NCBI RefSeq assembly: GCF_030646165.1
Contig: NZ_JAUTDO010000001.1
Location: 62,001 to 126,000 of the forward strand
Direction: 5' to 3'
Length of the DNA: 64,000 nt
Source: Conexibacter sp. CPCC 206217
GTDB taxonomy: Bacteria; Actinomycetota; Thermoleophilia; Solirubrobacterales; Solirubrobacteraceae
The notes beneath the pieces are model-generated. The model was not told the origin of the DNA and ran no database searches. It saw nothing but the letters and a program-made list of their open reading frames with translations. The first letter of the stretch is position 1; each line of letters starts with the position of its first letter. Shown here piece by piece: positions 42,514-50,566 of this stretch. The translations under genes were made by a program, and so were the position numbers.

Positions 42514-44598
42514 CTACCGCCGCACTCGACGCTCGGTGACGATCCGGATCGTCACGCGGCGGTTCTTCGCGCGGCCGGCGAGCGTGTCGTTGGAGGCGAT
42601 CGGGTTCGCCTCTCCGTGGCCGGCGACGCGCACCTGATCCGGGCGGTGCTTCAGCCCGCCGAGCAGCGCCGCGGCGACGTTGCGCGCGCGGCGCCGGGAG
42701 AGCAGCAGGTTGCCGGAGCGCGTGCCGCTCGCGTCGCTGTAGCCGTCGATCTGGACGAGCACCGCGCCGTTCGCCGCCGCACGCAGCTTGCGGACGATCG
42801 CCGAGTCGCGATCGGTCAGGTGCAGACAGCTCGCGCAGAACGTCAGCGGCGGCGAGACCGTCACGACGCGGCGCTTGGGCGCGAGGGCATGTCTTCTCGC
42901 GCTCGCTCTTCTGTGCTCCGGTCTTCTCGCGACCGGTCTTCTCTGCGCCGGCGGGGTCGCGACCGGCGGCGTGCCGGCCGGCAGCTGCTCGCCGCCGCTC
43001 GGCGGCGGGGTGGTCTGGTCGTCCCCGCCGGGCGGCGGCGTCTGCTCTCTTCTGCCGTCGCCGGTTCTGTCTCTATCGCCGTCGTCCGGCGGCGGGGCGT
43101 CTGAGGTCGTGAAGGTCGCGTCGTCGCCCTCGGTCGTACCGGCGTCGTTGGTCGCCACGAGTCGGAAGTGGTAAGTCGTCGACGGCTGCAGGCCGTCGAT
43201 CTCGGCTCTGACCGGGACGGCGTCGGTGCCGGCGGCGACGGTCGCGTCGTCCGTTCTGCCGCCGTCGTAGGCGCCGGCGGCGGCACCCCACTCGAAGTGG
43301 TACGTCGTCTCCGCGCCGCCGGGACCGACCTCGCCGCTGAGCGTCGCGGAGGTCGTCGTCAGATCAGCCGCGGCGGCGTTCGCGAGCGACGGCGCGGTCG
43401 GGGCGATTCTGAGGTGGGCGACCTGCACGGCGTCGGGCGTCAGCCCGTTGGAGGCCGCGAAGGTGACGTCGAAGGTGCCGGCCTCTCTCGGCGTGCCGCT
43501 GAGCACACCGCCGGCGGAGAGCGTCAGCCCGTCGGGCAGGGTGCCGTCGGTGACGCTCCAGGTCGGCCCCGGGAGCTGCGCGGTCGTTCTCAACGTGAAC
43601 GTGTACGCAGTGCCGAGTCTGCCGTCGGCCGGCGCGGCGCTCGTGATCTCCGGGACGCCCTGGCCGAACGCCAGGAAGCCCCAGCACGCGATCGTCCCGT
43701 CGAGCTCGACGCCGCAGCCGTAGCTCCAGCCGGAGCTGATCGACTGGAATCCGACGCCGGTGGGAAGCCCGCTGACCTGGTGTCTGTCGTCGTTGCCCCA
43801 GCAGTGCGGCGTGCCGTTCGGCTCGACCCCGCAGGTATGGTCCTTGCCGGCGGAGACCGATGCGAACTTGACGCCTGCGGGGACACCGCTCGCGCCCTGG
43901 CCGTGGTTGTCCAGGCCCCAGCATTCGACGGTGTCGTCGCGCGCGGTGTCGGAGGGCTCGTCGAGGATGCCGCAGACGGTGCTGTCGCCGGTGCTGATCG
44001 TCGAGAAGTGGTCGGTCGCCGGCGGCATGTCCGACAGGACGTCGCCAGGCAGGCCCCAGCACTGCGGGATCCCGTCGACCCCCAGCGCGCAGCTGTAGCT
44101 GTGGCTGGCGCCGACCTCGAGGAAGGGGCCGGTGTGAGTCTCGACCTGGCGTCCGCCCGGGACGTCCGGGCCGACGGCGCCGTTGTCGTTGTCGCCCCAG
44201 CAGACCACGTCGCGGTCGGTCGCCAGCGCGCACACGTGGCTGTTGCCGACCGAGATCTGGCTGAAGCTGCCGGTCGGAGCCAGCCCCTTCATTCTGTACA
44301 TGTCGTCGGCGGCGAGCCAGCAGGCGACCGACTGGTCGGCGTCGATCCCGCAGGGAACGCTCATCACGCCGTAGCCGTCGACGGCGTCCGTCGGGAGCGT
44401 CCAGATGCTCGACGAAGCGTTCTGGCCGAAGCAGACGATCGTGCCGTCGGCTCGCTGCCCGCAGGTGTTGTACTCGCCGGCCTTGACGGTCAGGGAGTCG
44501 GCCTGGGCAGCCTGGGCGCAGGCGAGCGCGAGCAGTGCCGCCGCCGCGCACGCCGCCAGCAGGCGCAGCGGGGATCGACATGGTCGAGATGATGACAA
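42514..44598 (-). CDS. Secreted RCC1-repeat / fibronectin / OmpA-domain fusion protein
   Basis: 694 residues from a TTG backed by AGGAGG 5 nt upstream. A signal peptide ends near 'AAQA'. About residues 35-330 hold six or seven RCC1-like blades, each closing with a 'CWG'-type turn ('VVCWGDNDNG', 'PQCWGLPGD', 'VECWGLDNHG', 'PHCWGNDDRH', 'IACWGFLAFG'). Then come a putative Ig (He_PIG) domain 'LPDGLTLSAGGVLSGTPREA', a Fn3 domain, a Pro/Arg-rich spacer, and an OmpA-type peptidoglycan-binding domain with 'IDGYSDASG' and 'RRRARNVAAALL'. Paired Cys in the blades suit disulfides outside the cell. Probably a wall-bound surface propeller. Confidence 0.85.
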   Translation of the reverse strand: MSSSRPCRSPLRLLAACAAAALLALACAQAAQADSLTVKAGEYNTCGQRADGTIVCFGQNASSSIWTLPTDAVDGYGVMSVPCGIDADQSVACWLAADDMYRMKGLAPTGSFSQISVGNSHVCALATDRDVVCWGDNDNGAVGPDVPGGRQVETHTGPFLEVGASHSYSCALGVDGIPQCWGLPGDVLSDMPPATDHFSTISTGDSTVCGILDEPSDTARDDTVECWGLDNHGQGASGVPAGVKFASVSAGKDHTCGVEPNGTPHCWGNDDRHQVSGLPTGVGFQSISSGWSYGCGVELDGTIACWGFLAFGQGVPEITSAAPADGRLGTAYTFTLRTTAQLPGPTWSVTDGTLPDGLTLSAGGVLSGTPREAGTFDVTFAASNGLTPDAVQVAHLRIAPTAPSLANAAAADLTTTSATLSGEVGPGGAETTYHFEWGAAAGAYDGGRTDDATVAAGTDAVPVRAEIDGLQPSTTYHFRLVATNDAGTTEGDDATFTTSDAPPPDDGDRDRTGDGRREQTPPPGGDDQTTPPPSGGEQLPAGTPPVATPPAQRRPVARRPEHRRASARRHALAPKRRVVTVSPPLTFCASCLHLTDRDSAIVRKLRAAANGAVLVQIDGYSDASGTRSGNLLLSRRRARNVAAALLGGLKHRPDQVRVAGHGEANPIASNDTLAGRAKNRRVTIRIVTERRVRR

Positions 44599-45025
44599 GG
44601 GGGCCTCCTGGACGCGACCGAGAACAACGCTGATCCGGTGATCGGCGCACGGACGCTATCGCTTGAGTCAGCGAGAGCATCGCCGGCGACGGTGGCGAGG
44701 CTCAGCTCGCGAACGTCTGACCCTCCCTCGCGAGCGCGCGTCGGAGGCGACGCGGGCGTCACACATCATCATGGTTTGGGAGCAACGATGATGGCCATCC
44801 CGGGCTGTCTCTGACACAGCAGGCGCCCGGTCCGTCGACATGCTGCCCGATTTACGGCTCTCCACGCATGGCGCGCGATTGTGACGCTAATCAGCTACGT
44901 GGTGGACAGGACAGCCGATCATTAATGATCGAGCGTCAGCTGCAGCGTCTTGTCGTCGCATCGACGGTCGTGAAGTCAGTCCGCTGACCGTACCGGCCGA
45001 TATCGGGAACCGCGCGTAAAGGTAC
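44599..45025. other. 427-bp divergent intergenic region
   Basis: Separates the RCC1/OmpA gene (minus) from the sedolisin gene (plus), both for exported proteins. It holds a perfect 16-bp palindrome, CGATCATTAATGATCG at 44916-44931, and a looser pair CATCATC (about 44767) / GATGATG (about 44789). It is less GC-rich than its flanks. No small gene with a ribosome site or family match is seen. Confidence 0.5.
44916..44931. promoter_or_regulatory. Perfect 16-bp palindrome, operator-like
   Basis: CGATCATTAATGATCG is self-complementary and sits about 95 bp upstream of the sedolisin start. The AT-rich centre in so GC-rich a genome suggests a protein-binding site. The regulator is unknown. Confidence 0.4.
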
Positions 45026-47668
45026 GTGCGCAGCTGTCGATACTCCCGAAGTCAGGGGGGCTGTCCAGTAACCGATGGAGGCACCATCCGCTCTCCCCTG
45101 CTCATCGCAGCGATCGTCCTTGCGCTGCCGCTTGCCGCTCCCGTCGCCCAAGCTGCATCCGGTCCCCAGTCGGTCTTGACCGCCGCGGTCGGCCATGCCC
45201 CCTCGCCGGTCCCCGGGAGCAGACGCCTCGGATCGGCACCGAGCGACCAGGCGATCAGCCTCGACATCGTGCTCGCGCCGCGCGATCCCGACGCGCTTGC
45301 GGCATTCGTCCGCGACGTCTCCACCCCTGGCTCTCCGTCCTTCGGCGACTTCATCGCGCCGGGCGAGTTCGCGGGTCGGTTCGGGCCCGCGCCGTCGACG
45401 ATCGACGCGGTCAGCGCCGCGCTGCGAGCCGCAGGCCTGAGTCCCGGCAGACCGTCCCGCAGCGGTCTGGTGATCCCGGTCACGACGACGGTCGCCGAGG
45501 CCGAGGCGGCGTTCCAGATCTCGATCGAGAGCTACCGCCTGCCCTCCGGCGAGGAGGCCGTGGCGAACGTCGGGCGCCCGCAGCTCGCGGCGTCGGTCGC
45601 CCCGGCGGTGGATGCGATCGTGGGACTCGACACCCGCGCGCGCGTACAGCCCGAAGGGCTGCGAAGGAGCGTCCGACCGCCTGGCGGGCCACGCGCCGCC
45701 GCGACCCCGAGCGCCGCTCCCGCGCTCACCCCGGCCCTCCTCGTCGGGTCCAGCGGCCCGCGGCCGTGCGCGCAGTTCGCCTCGCTGGCGCAGAGCAACG
45801 GCCTCTACACGATGGACCAGATCGCGTCGGCATACGACATGTCCGGCTTCTACGCCGCCGGCAACGGCGGTGCGGGCGCGTCGATCGCGCTCGCGGAGTT
45901 CGAGCCCTACCGCGCTTCTGACATCCAGGCGTTCCAGAGCTGCTACGGGACGAGCGCGACGGTCACCAATCAGAACGTCGGGAGAGGTCCCGGCACCGGC
46001 GCCGGCTCCGGCGAGGCGGCGCTCGACATCCAGGTGGCGATCGGGATCGCGCCAGAGGCGAGAATCCTCGTCTATCAGGGTCCCAACGACGGCAGCACAG
46101 ACGTCTACGCGAGAATCGCCGACGACGACCTCGCGCAGGTCGTCAGCACGAGCTGGGGCGTCTGCGAGACCAGCGCCAACGCGAACATGGTCGCCGCGGA
46201 GGCGACGATCTTCCAGCAGATGGCGGCTCAAGGGCAGACGGTCGTCGCCGCCTCGGGCGATCAGGGCTCGAGCGACTGCTACTCGTCCAGAGCGACGAGC
46301 GCGACGCAGCTGGCCGTCGACGACCCGGCCAGCCAGCCGGCCGTCACGGGCGTCGGCGGCACCACGATGACGCAGCCGAGCGACCCGCCCGTCGAGCAGG
46401 TCTGGAACCGGTCGGCCACGCGCGAGGGCAGCGGAGGAGGCGGGATCTCGACACGCTGGACGATGCCTGCCTGGCAGACCGGGCCCGGCGTGATCGGCAC
46501 CGGCTCGAGCGCGAGACCGTGCCAGGCGAGATCGGGCTACTGCCGGCAGGTGCCCGACGTCGCCGCCCTCGCCGACCCGCGCACCGGCTACGTGATCCGG
46601 TACAACGGCAACACGATCGGCATCGGCGGGACCTCCGCCGCTGCTCCCCTGTGGGGTGCCCTGACCGCGCTCGTGCTCCGCTCGCCCGGGTGCGTCACAA
46701 GCGGCCGGCTGGGGCTCCTGAGCCCCGCCCTGTACAGACTCGCCGCCGGCACGCTCATCGGACTCAACGACATCACGATCGGCGACAACGACTACCTCGG
46801 CACGCACGGCGGGCTGTACCCGGCCGGCGCCGGCTACGACATGGCGAGCGGACTGGGCACGCCGATCGGCGGCGCGCTGCAGGCCGGCCTCTGCGGCACG
46901 GCGACCGCACCGACGTTCACGAGCACGGCCGACGCGACGTTCACGGTCGCGAGCGCGGCGGCCGTCACCGTGACCGCCTCCGGCACGCCGGCTCCGCGCC
47001 TGCGTCTGCTCAGCGGCACGCTTGCGGCCGGTCTCGCGTTCAGCGACGAAGGCGGCGGCAGGGCGACGATCTCCGGCACTCCCGCCGCCGGCTCGGCGGG
47101 CAGATACACCGTGGTGATCGAAGCCGCCAACGGCGTCGCACCGGCGGCTTCGCAGACATCGGTCCTGACCGTGACCGACGCGGTGACGTCCGCACCCCCC
47201 GTCGACCCACCCCCGCCAGCGGCTGCGCCCGCCATCCCGACTCCCACCTCGGCGCTCCCACCGCCGGCGACCGCCCCGCCGACCATCACGCCGGCACGCG
47301 GCGGCGCGGCCGTCAGACTCGCGGCGATCGCAACGCGGACGCTGAGGGTTGAGCCCGGCGGGCGGATGACGGTCCGGCTCGCCTGTCCGAGGGGCACCGG
47401 CGGATGCACGATGGCGGCGACGCTGACCCCCGCGGGCGGCGGCAAAGGCACGCTGACGACGATCTCGACGCTCGCCCGCTCTCGCACGGTCGCGGTCGCC
47501 TCCGGGCGCAGTCGTGCCGTCACGTTGAGGCTGGGACAGCGCGACCGCCGCCGGCTGGCGCGGGCGCGACACGGCCGCCTGCGCGCGCAGCTGACGATCC
47601 GGGCGCGCTTCGGAGACCGCGTCGGCCGCGTGAGCGCACCGCTCCTGCTGCAATCGCGTCGTCCATGA
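45026..47668 (+). CDS. Secreted S53 (sedolisin/kumamolisin) serine-carboxyl peptidase
   Basis: 880 residues. A signal peptide ends 'APVAQA'. A pro-kumamolisin activation domain spans about 45-215. The catalytic domain has Glu330 and Asp334 in 'SGEAALDIQ', the oxyanion-region 'STSWGVCE', and Ser537 in 'GGTSAAAPLWG'; the calcium-site segment 'GLNDITIGDNDY' and 'GYDMASGLGTP' follow. A He_PIG-like domain, a Pro-rich linker and a basic C-terminal beta module complete it. Active at acid pH in known relatives. The GTG at 45026 has AAAGG nearby; a GGAGG further in precedes an ATC (45084), an improbable but possible start. AGA is frequent among Arg codons. Confidence 0.92.
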   Translation: MRSCRYSRSQGGCPVTDGGTIRSPLLIAAIVLALPLAAPVAQAASGPQSVLTAAVGHAPSPVPGSRRLGSAPSDQAISLDIVLAPRDPDALAAFVRDVSTPGSPSFGDFIAPGEFAGRFGPAPSTIDAVSAALRAAGLSPGRPSRSGLVIPVTTTVAEAEAAFQISIESYRLPSGEEAVANVGRPQLAASVAPAVDAIVGLDTRARVQPEGLRRSVRPPGGPRAAATPSAAPALTPALLVGSSGPRPCAQFASLAQSNGLYTMDQIASAYDMSGFYAAGNGGAGASIALAEFEPYRASDIQAFQSCYGTSATVTNQNVGRGPGTGAGSGEAALDIQVAIGIAPEARILVYQGPNDGSTDVYARIADDDLAQVVSTSWGVCETSANANMVAAEATIFQQMAAQGQTVVAASGDQGSSDCYSSRATSATQLAVDDPASQPAVTGVGGTTMTQPSDPPVEQVWNRSATREGSGGGGISTRWTMPAWQTGPGVIGTGSSARPCQARSGYCRQVPDVAALADPRTGYVIRYNGNTIGIGGTSAAAPLWGALTALVLRSPGCVTSGRLGLLSPALYRLAAGTLIGLNDITIGDNDYLGTHGGLYPAGAGYDMASGLGTPIGGALQAGLCGTATAPTFTSTADATFTVASAAAVTVTASGTPAPRLRLLSGTLAAGLAFSDEGGGRATISGTPAAGSAGRYTVVIEAANGVAPAASQTSVLTVTDAVTSAPPVDPPPPAAAPAIPTPTSALPPPATAPPTITPARGGAAVRLAAIATRTLRVEPGGRMTVRLACPRGTGGCTMAATLTPAGGGKGTLTTISTLARSRTVAVASGRSRAVTLRLGQRDRRRLARARHGRLRAQLTIRARFGDRVGRVSAPLLLQSRRP

Positions 47669-47723
47669 ATTTCACCACGCGAGATTCACGTAGCCGTTTG
47701 GTCGCAATGTCGTCACTCGTAAC

Positions 47724-47738
47724 CGTGACAGAGTCACG
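47724..47738. promoter_or_regulatory. Inverted repeat upstream of the Leu-rich secreted protein
   Basis: CGTGAC-AGA-GTCACG, six-base arms with a three-base centre, lies about 150 bp before the ATG in a comparatively AT-rich 216-bp intergenic region. It could be an operator or a weak hairpin after the sedolisin gene. There is no T-run. Confidence 0.3.
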
Positions 47739-47884
47739 ATCCACCGCGCCAGAATGCTGAGCTTCGATCATATGTCCACTTAGCGAGAAGTCGCCCGGAA
47801 CCTCGCTTTGCAAATGACGAGAACCGGGAATTCGTTCACTCAATCATTCCTGCCCACCCGTGGCAGGACCACTGGAGGTACCAG

Positions 47885-49195
47885 ATGCAACGCTTTCCTC
47901 GCTCGGTCGCGGGCGTATCCGTCGCCGTGCTCGCAGCTGCGACGTTCGCGCCGCCGGCCGTCGCCGCAGTCACGACCCCGGCACCGCCGGAGTACCAGAC
48001 CCGCGGCGTGCTCGACGACCTGCTCGGCCTCGACCTGGGAGGCACGCTCGACGGCTTGGTCGGCAGAGCCCAACAGACTCAGCTGAGGCAGCTGCTCGGC
48101 CTGCTGCAGAGCGGCAGAACTCCGACCGGCACCGACCTCGCTCCGCTCACCGGCATCCTCGACCAGCTCGCCGGCACGGCAGGTCTGCCGGCGGGCGTGC
48201 AGTCTCTGCTGCAGCAGATCGTAGATCTGCTCGACGCCGGCGGCACCACTCCGCTGGCCCCCGGCGTGCTGACTCCGGTGGGCAGGCTCCTGCAGCAGCT
48301 GGCGACCACCGACGGGGTGCCGACACCGGTCGCGCAACTCCTCGACGGCCTCGGCGACACGCTGGACGGCGACGGGACGGCGGGCCTTCCGATCAGCGGC
48401 GCGCTGTCGCTGCCGGCGAGCGCGGTCGATGCGCTCAACGGCGTCCTCAGCGCGCTCCAGAACGGCGGTCAGCCGACCGCCGAGCTGCTGCGGCCGCTGA
48501 TCCCGCTGCTGCAGCAGGTGGCCGCCACTCCAGGGCTGCCGGCGTCGCTCTCCAGCCTCATCGGCGGGCTGGTCGGCACGCTGCAGGGAACGAACGGCAT
48601 GCTCGACCCGCTCGTGACGGGACAGCTCTCCAGCGTCCTGGGCCTCGTCGGCAACACGGCGGGCGTCGACACCGCGACCAGAGACACGATCCAGCGGACG
48701 ACGACGATCCTCAACGGAGCCGCCGGCACCCCCGGCGCCCCGGGCGCCCCCGGCGCGGGTGGCAGCGCGGGCGGGACGACCGGAGCGGGGGGAGGTGGGT
48801 CCGCCGCGCCGCTCTCGCGCAGAGCGACGGCCAGAGACAAGGCCGTCGTCAAGAAGGTCGTTCTGAACAGACAGCGCACGATCGCCTCGGTCACCATCGC
48901 CTGCCCGAAGAGCGCTCCGGCGACCTGCGTCGTCAAGCTCGGCGCACGCTCCAGAGGCAAGCTCGCCGTCAGACGGACGATCGGCACCCGGATCGCGCCG
49001 AACAAGTCGAAGGTCGCCAGATTGCGCCTGACCGCGACGGCGACGAGAGCGCTGCGCAGAAGAGGAGGCAGCCTGAGAGTCAACCTCGCCACCACGTTCG
49101 GAACGCAGAAGTTCTCGGCCAGCAAGGCCGTGAAGCTCGCGAGACCGAAGGCGAAGGTGAAGATGAAGGCGAAGAGCAGGCTCGACCGCCGCTGA
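47885..49195 (+). CDS. Secreted leucine-rich protein with about 35-residue internal repeats
   Basis: 436 residues from an ATG with GGAGG 6 nt upstream; a signal peptide ends 'PAVAA'. Three related units near residues 84-118, 127-160 and 200-236 share the pattern L-x-P-x(4)-L-x-Q-[LV]-A-x-T-x-G-[LV]-P-x(2)-[VL]-x(2)-L-[LI]; examples are 'LDQLAGTAGLPAGVQSLL' and 'LIPLLQQVAATPGLPASL'. A collagen-like 'GTPGAPGAPGAGG' linker leads to a basic C-terminal beta module with a Cys pair ('IACPKSAPATC'), like that ending the upstream sedolisin. No known family. It is probably a cell-surface or matrix protein. Confidence 0.75.
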   Translation: MQRFPRSVAGVSVAVLAAATFAPPAVAAVTTPAPPEYQTRGVLDDLLGLDLGGTLDGLVGRAQQTQLRQLLGLLQSGRTPTGTDLAPLTGILDQLAGTAGLPAGVQSLLQQIVDLLDAGGTTPLAPGVLTPVGRLLQQLATTDGVPTPVAQLLDGLGDTLDGDGTAGLPISGALSLPASAVDALNGVLSALQNGGQPTAELLRPLIPLLQQVAATPGLPASLSSLIGGLVGTLQGTNGMLDPLVTGQLSSVLGLVGNTAGVDTATRDTIQRTTTILNGAAGTPGAPGAPGAGGSAGGTTGAGGGGSAAPLSRRATARDKAVVKKVVLNRQRTIASVTIACPKSAPATCVVKLGARSRGKLAVRRTIGTRIAPNKSKVARLRLTATATRALRRRGGSLRVNLATTFGTQKFSASKAVKLARPKAKVKMKAKSRLDRR

Positions 49196-49210
49196 GCCGC
49201 AGCGCAAGCA

Positions 49211-49243
49211 GGGGCGAATCGCCGTGCACGTGCGATTCGCCCC
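49211..49243 (+). terminator. Terminator hairpin after the Leu-rich protein gene
   Basis: GGGGCGAATCGC pairs perfectly with GCGATTCGCCCC across a nine-base loop (itself containing GTGCAC). It begins 16 nt after the stop codon. No T-run follows. Confidence 0.75.
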
Positions 49244-49290
49244 GCAGGCGGCTCACCCGTTGACGCGGTCCTGCGCGTTCGCCGGGACCC

Positions 49291-49908
49291 TCACCCGTGC
49301 GGCTTCGCTCTCGCCGATCGTCGCTCTCTCTCGTGGTGTGCGCGGAGCAGCCGCGCGATCTCCGCGAGCCGCGCCTCCAGCTGATCGAACTGTCTTCTCA
49401 ACGCGGCCGGCAGCGCCGGATCGAGCCGCGCGCGGTCGGTCTCCCGCAATGCGTCGGCGAGGTCGTCGACCGCCGCGACGGAGCGAAGACCCGCGCTGGC
49501 GAAGCGCTGCCCCGCCGCCGCCAAGCGCCGCTGGGCCGTGTCGGACAACGCTCGGACGCGCTCCAGGCCGGCCCGCTCCCGCTCCAGCGCCCGCTCGAGC
49601 CGGCCAGCGTAGGCGTCGGCGGCGTCCAAGCGGGTCTGCTGTGACGCCGCCAGCTGACGTCGCACCGCTGCGAGCTGCGCGTCAGCGGCGCGGTTGGCCC
49701 GCGTCAGCGCCTGCTCGCGCTGCTGCTGACCGTCGACCAGGACCGCCGTCAGCTCGTCGACGGTCCCGCCGCTGCGCGAGAGCAGGATCGATGCCAGCAC
49801 GAGCGCCCACGCAAGCGCGACCGTCAGCAGCGCGAGCGCGAGATAGGCGACGCGACCCCAGTTGGTCGACCGCTGCCCGCTCTCAGCCGTGGGCGTCGTA
49901 GTGCGCAT
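49291..49908 (-). CDS. Membrane-anchored coiled-coil protein
   Basis: 205 residues from the ATG at 49908. One hydrophobic helix, 'VAYLALALLTVALAWALVLA' (about 20-40), follows a short polar N-terminus. From about 50 to 195 the sequence is Ala/Arg/Glu/Leu-rich with few helix breakers ('LAAVRRQLAASQQTRLDAAD'), a long predicted coiled coil, perhaps outside the membrane. Not assignable to a family. The ribosome site is weak (GACGAG). Confidence 0.65.
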   Translation of the reverse strand: MRTTTPTAESGQRSTNWGRVAYLALALLTVALAWALVLASILLSRSGGTVDELTAVLVDGQQQREQALTRANRAADAQLAAVRRQLAASQQTRLDAADAYAGRLERALERERAGLERVRALSDTAQRRLAAAGQRFASAGLRSVAAVDDLADALRETDRARLDPALPAALRRQFDQLEARLAEIARLLRAHHERERRSARAKPHG

Positions 49909-49975
49909 CTCGTCGTACTTGTCCGTGCCGGTGTCGCCGCGGCGCCCGGTCCGGGGCGCCGCGGCCGGGTGTGGG

Positions 49976-50413
49976 TCAGGCGACGCGGGACTCGGCGATC
50001 GAACCCGCATCCTCGAGACGCGCGAACCACGCCGCCTCCTCCTCCGGGATGGGCTGGGGCATCACCAGCCCGGCCTCCATCAGCCACTGCGACGGGAGGT
50101 CCATGGTCGAGACGACGATCTGCCCGGCCGGCACGCCGACGACGTCGAGCACGAGTTCGTGGATGCGGCGCATGATCGCGTGGCGGGTCGCGTCGGAGCG
50201 CCCGGCGCGGATGCCGCCGTTGACGATCACCGAGGGGGCGACGCCCCCGGCGGTGTAGCCGAACCCCTCCGGGATCGGAAGGAAGACGACGCGGATGAAC
50301 GGCTCCGGGGCGTTGGTCTCCTCGGAGTGGATGCGGGTGATGCCCTCGGCGAGGCGGTCGCGCTGGTCCTCGTCGAGCGGGACGCCGATGGCGCCGAACT
50401 GATAGACGGGCAT
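49976..50413 (-). CDS. Tautomerase-superfamily protein
   Basis: 145 residues. The mature N-terminal Pro ('MPVYQFGAIG') is the catalytic base of the superfamily, and 'AEGITRIHSEETNAPEPFIR' is the following helix. At this length it resembles the fused cis-CaaD/MSAD-type trimeric enzymes rather than the 62-residue 4-OT. Two tautomerase halves can be traced, the second near 'HAIMRRIHELVLDVVGVP'. AAAGGA is spaced 6 nt from the ATG. The substrate is unknown. Confidence 0.82.
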   Translation of the reverse strand: MPVYQFGAIGVPLDEDQRDRLAEGITRIHSEETNAPEPFIRVVFLPIPEGFGYTAGGVAPSVIVNGGIRAGRSDATRHAIMRRIHELVLDVVGVPAGQIVVSTMDLPSQWLMEAGLVMPQPIPEEEAAWFARLEDAGSIAESRVA

Positions 50414-50533
50414 GGCATGTCCTTTCGGGACGGTGTTGGTTGACGCGTCCCAGCATCGATCGACGCGACCCGCGGCGCAGCAGTAAGCGGCTACTGCACC
50501 TTCCCCGCCGGTACTGCAGCAGCTCCGTGCTTG

Positions 50534-50551
50534 ATGTATGTAGGCATACAT
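50534..50551. promoter_or_regulatory. TetR-type operator candidate upstream of the hydratase operon
   Basis: ATGTATG-TAGG-CATACAT has perfect seven-base arms and lies 15 bp before the enoyl-CoA hydratase start. Read on the other strand, TATGTATGCCTACATACA, it matches a second site near 53112 at 14 of 18 positions. The TetR gene at the end of this operon is the obvious regulator. Confidence 0.6.
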
Positions 50552-50566
50552 ATTATGCTGGGCGGC

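Noticed and set aside
44936..47653. Minus-strand open frame opposite the sedolisin gene
   Set aside because: Low-complexity Arg/Ala/Gly translation; the plus strand has intact catalytic residues and a signal peptide.
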